7,335 nucleotides of DNA from Spirochaetaceae bacterium (GTDB taxonomy: Bacteria > Spirochaetota > Spirochaetia > PWKH01). Where the stretch lies: contig PWNW01000013.1 of the NCBI GenBank assembly GCA_003557605.1, positions 1 to 7,335 of the forward strand, given 5' to 3'. The notes under the pieces are model-generated. The model ran no database searches, was not told where the DNA came from, and saw nothing but the letters and a program-made list of their open reading frames with translations. Of the stretch, positions 6,423 through 7,335 are shown piece by piece; the first letter of the stretch is position 1, and the number at the start of each line of letters is the position of its first letter. The position numbers and the translations under genes were made by a program.

Positions 6423-6611
6423 TTACGACATTGGCAACAAGAAAGTGCTTCGTTTACCTATATATCGCCATATATGTACTGCATCTTCGGTGATCCTGAT
6501 ATTTTCCCTGCGACAATCTTCTGCATCTGTCAGTTCACAGAAACCATACTTCTGAACAATGGCTTTTAGTGAGGCCTGTTTGAGAACCTGCTTAATAAAT
6601 GTGTAGTATAT
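6423..6611 (-). other. 62-codon open frame without a usual start, possible gene remnant or overlapping small gene
   Basis: Between the polyferredoxin stop and recD2 the minus strand has an open frame running from just after a TGA (6614-6612) to a TAA at 6425-6423. It has no ATG, GTG or TTG until the last few codons; only ATA and ATT codons lie near its beginning. The translation is protein-like, with a charged helical stretch (KQVLKQASLKAIVQKYGF) followed by ELTDAEDCRREN and a basic end. It could be a frameshifted extension of the polyferredoxin, a decayed small gene, or chance. I do not recognise the family firmly; the helix-then-'LT.AED' pattern only vaguely recalls PCP-reductase-like small domains. 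Confidence 0.2.
6460..6475. promoter_or_regulatory. AT-rich dyad upstream of recD2
   Basis: ATATAT-CGCC-ATATAT is symmetric in its arms and lies about 60 bases before the recD2 start. No convincing -35/-10 pair could be assembled around it, and SD-like sequence before recD2 is weak. It may be a regulator site or simply AT-rich intergenic DNA. Confidence 0.2.
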
Positions 6612-7335
6612 TCAAGTGTCCTCACAGGGCACACATCTACGCAATGACCGCATCCAATGCAGCGTATTGATTTAACATCCTCCCCTGCTGATGCAGGACC
6701 GGAAATATCAATCTGCATAGGACAAATCTGACTGCATTTGCTGCAGTGTATGCACGAGCTCAGATTTGTTCGTATTCTTTGACCGACCCATTTTCCAACA
6801 AACGCTGTCATGGTCCCTGCAGGACAGTAAAAGCAGTATCCTCTGCCGCTCATAAAGAGCCAGAAGGCCATGGCTGCCAGAAGCTCTGGAAACAGATATT
6901 TCATAATTTCTATCTGGGCAAGTTCATTCATCCAATGGCCGGAGTGCATATTCAGAAGAAAGGTAACCCAATAGAGCGAAAAGAACCATCCCAGAGAAAA
7001 AAACACCCAGCGCAGAACCGCTAAACGTTTCAGATGCAGGGAAGACAGCGGCTTTTTCTTCCCAAACACTGGAAAGGCCGGGGAAAAGACTTCAGCGATG
7101 CATCCGTTAAACAGACACAAAGTGGAACACTGCCACCGCCTGCCGACCAGCAGGGTGCCGATAATAATTACTCCTGTAAACACCAAATGAAAAAGAAACA
7201 CAAAGGACAATCCGCTTACACCCCAATACTCTGCCCGGCTCAGATAAAATGGCGAGCTCGGTGCTGCGGACTGAAGCGGCAAGGAGTTCCACGGCAAAGG
7301 CATGGTGAACAGGTATATTTCACTGTTCCCGGTAA
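6566..7335 (-). CDS. Membrane-bound polyferredoxin (4Fe-4S) protein, 5' end outside window
   Basis: An integral-membrane iron-sulfur protein, likely moving electrons between a membrane redox enzyme and soluble carriers. Numbering is from the in-frame ATG at 7303. Hydrophobic helices lie near 30-54, 93-116 and 135-152. Between them sit two NapH/CcoG/NosR-like cysteine loops: RRWQCSTLCLFNGC (C59, C63, C68) and GRGYCFYCPAGT (C157, C160). The C-terminal domain has two classical 4Fe-4S motifs, CIHCSKCSQICP (C184, C187, C190, C194) and CIGCGHCVDVCP (C215, C218, C221, C225). The frame stays open upstream of 7303 to the window edge (TGNSEIYLFT precedes the Met), and I see no Shine-Dalgarno site there, so the real start is probably beyond the window. 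It ends 166 bases before recD2. The exact partner cannot be told: NapH-like, NosR-like and Rnf-associated proteins share this layout. Confidence 0.9.
   Translation of the reverse strand, partial: TGNSEIYLFTMPLPWNSLPLQSAAPSSPFYLSRAEYWGVSGLSFVFLFHLVFTGVIIIGTLLVGRRWQCSTLCLFNGCIAEVFSPAFPVFGKKKPLSSLHLKRLAVLRWVFFSLGWFFSLYWVTFLLNMHSGHWMNELAQIEIMKYLFPELLAAMAFWLFMSGRGYCFYCPAGTMTAFVGKWVGQRIRTNLSSCIHCSKCSQICPMQIDISGPASAGEDVKSIRCIGCGHCVDVCPVRTLEYTTHLLSRFSNRPH

Noticed and set aside
6310..6555. + strand open frame across the recD2 start and its upstream gap
   Set aside because: It overlaps the conserved recD2 N-terminus antisense, has low-complexity non-family-like translation, and has no start signal.

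Overview
The window looks like ordinary chromosomal DNA of a bacterium with moderate GC content. It carries six protein genes, two of them cut by the window edges. There are no rRNA or tRNA genes, insertion sequences, CRISPR arrays or phage genes that I can see. A RecD2-type helicase with no RecB/RecC partner in view and a membrane protein with 4Fe-4S clusters suggest an anaerobic or facultative lineage such as Spirochaetota or Firmicutes. The sequence alone does not settle this.

Layout: (1) at the left edge, the last ~86 codons of an MFS permease on the + strand. (2) Converging on it and overlapping its stop by 22 bases, an amidase-signature hydrolase on the - strand. (3) Upstream of the amidase on the same strand, a sodium:solute symporter (SSS) family permease. 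(4) A small alpha/beta hydrolase, then (5) recD2, both on the - strand. (6) At the right edge, the 3' part of a membrane polyferredoxin on the - strand. No gene-free stretch exceeds 300 bases; the gaps are 128, 179, 92 and 166 bases.

Functional reading: the SSS permease and the amidase are the likeliest functional pair, with Na+-driven uptake of an amide-bearing solute followed by cytoplasmic hydrolysis. The convergent MFS permease may belong to the same regulon. The gap between permease and amidase holds a perfect -35 hexamer followed by a 30-base interrupted dyad lying over the spacer and -10 region, as expected for an operator. Its half-site CCGATA/TATCGG recurs as an inverted pair upstream of the permease. 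The alpha/beta hydrolase has its own strong ribosome binding site and an extended -10 box. recD2 is a complete housekeeping DNA-repair helicase.

I found no convincing undescribed multi-gene system. The points most worth a second look are the shared dyad half-sites, a near-perfect 30-base palindrome inside the amidase gene, and a start-less 62-codon open frame between the polyferredoxin and recD2.
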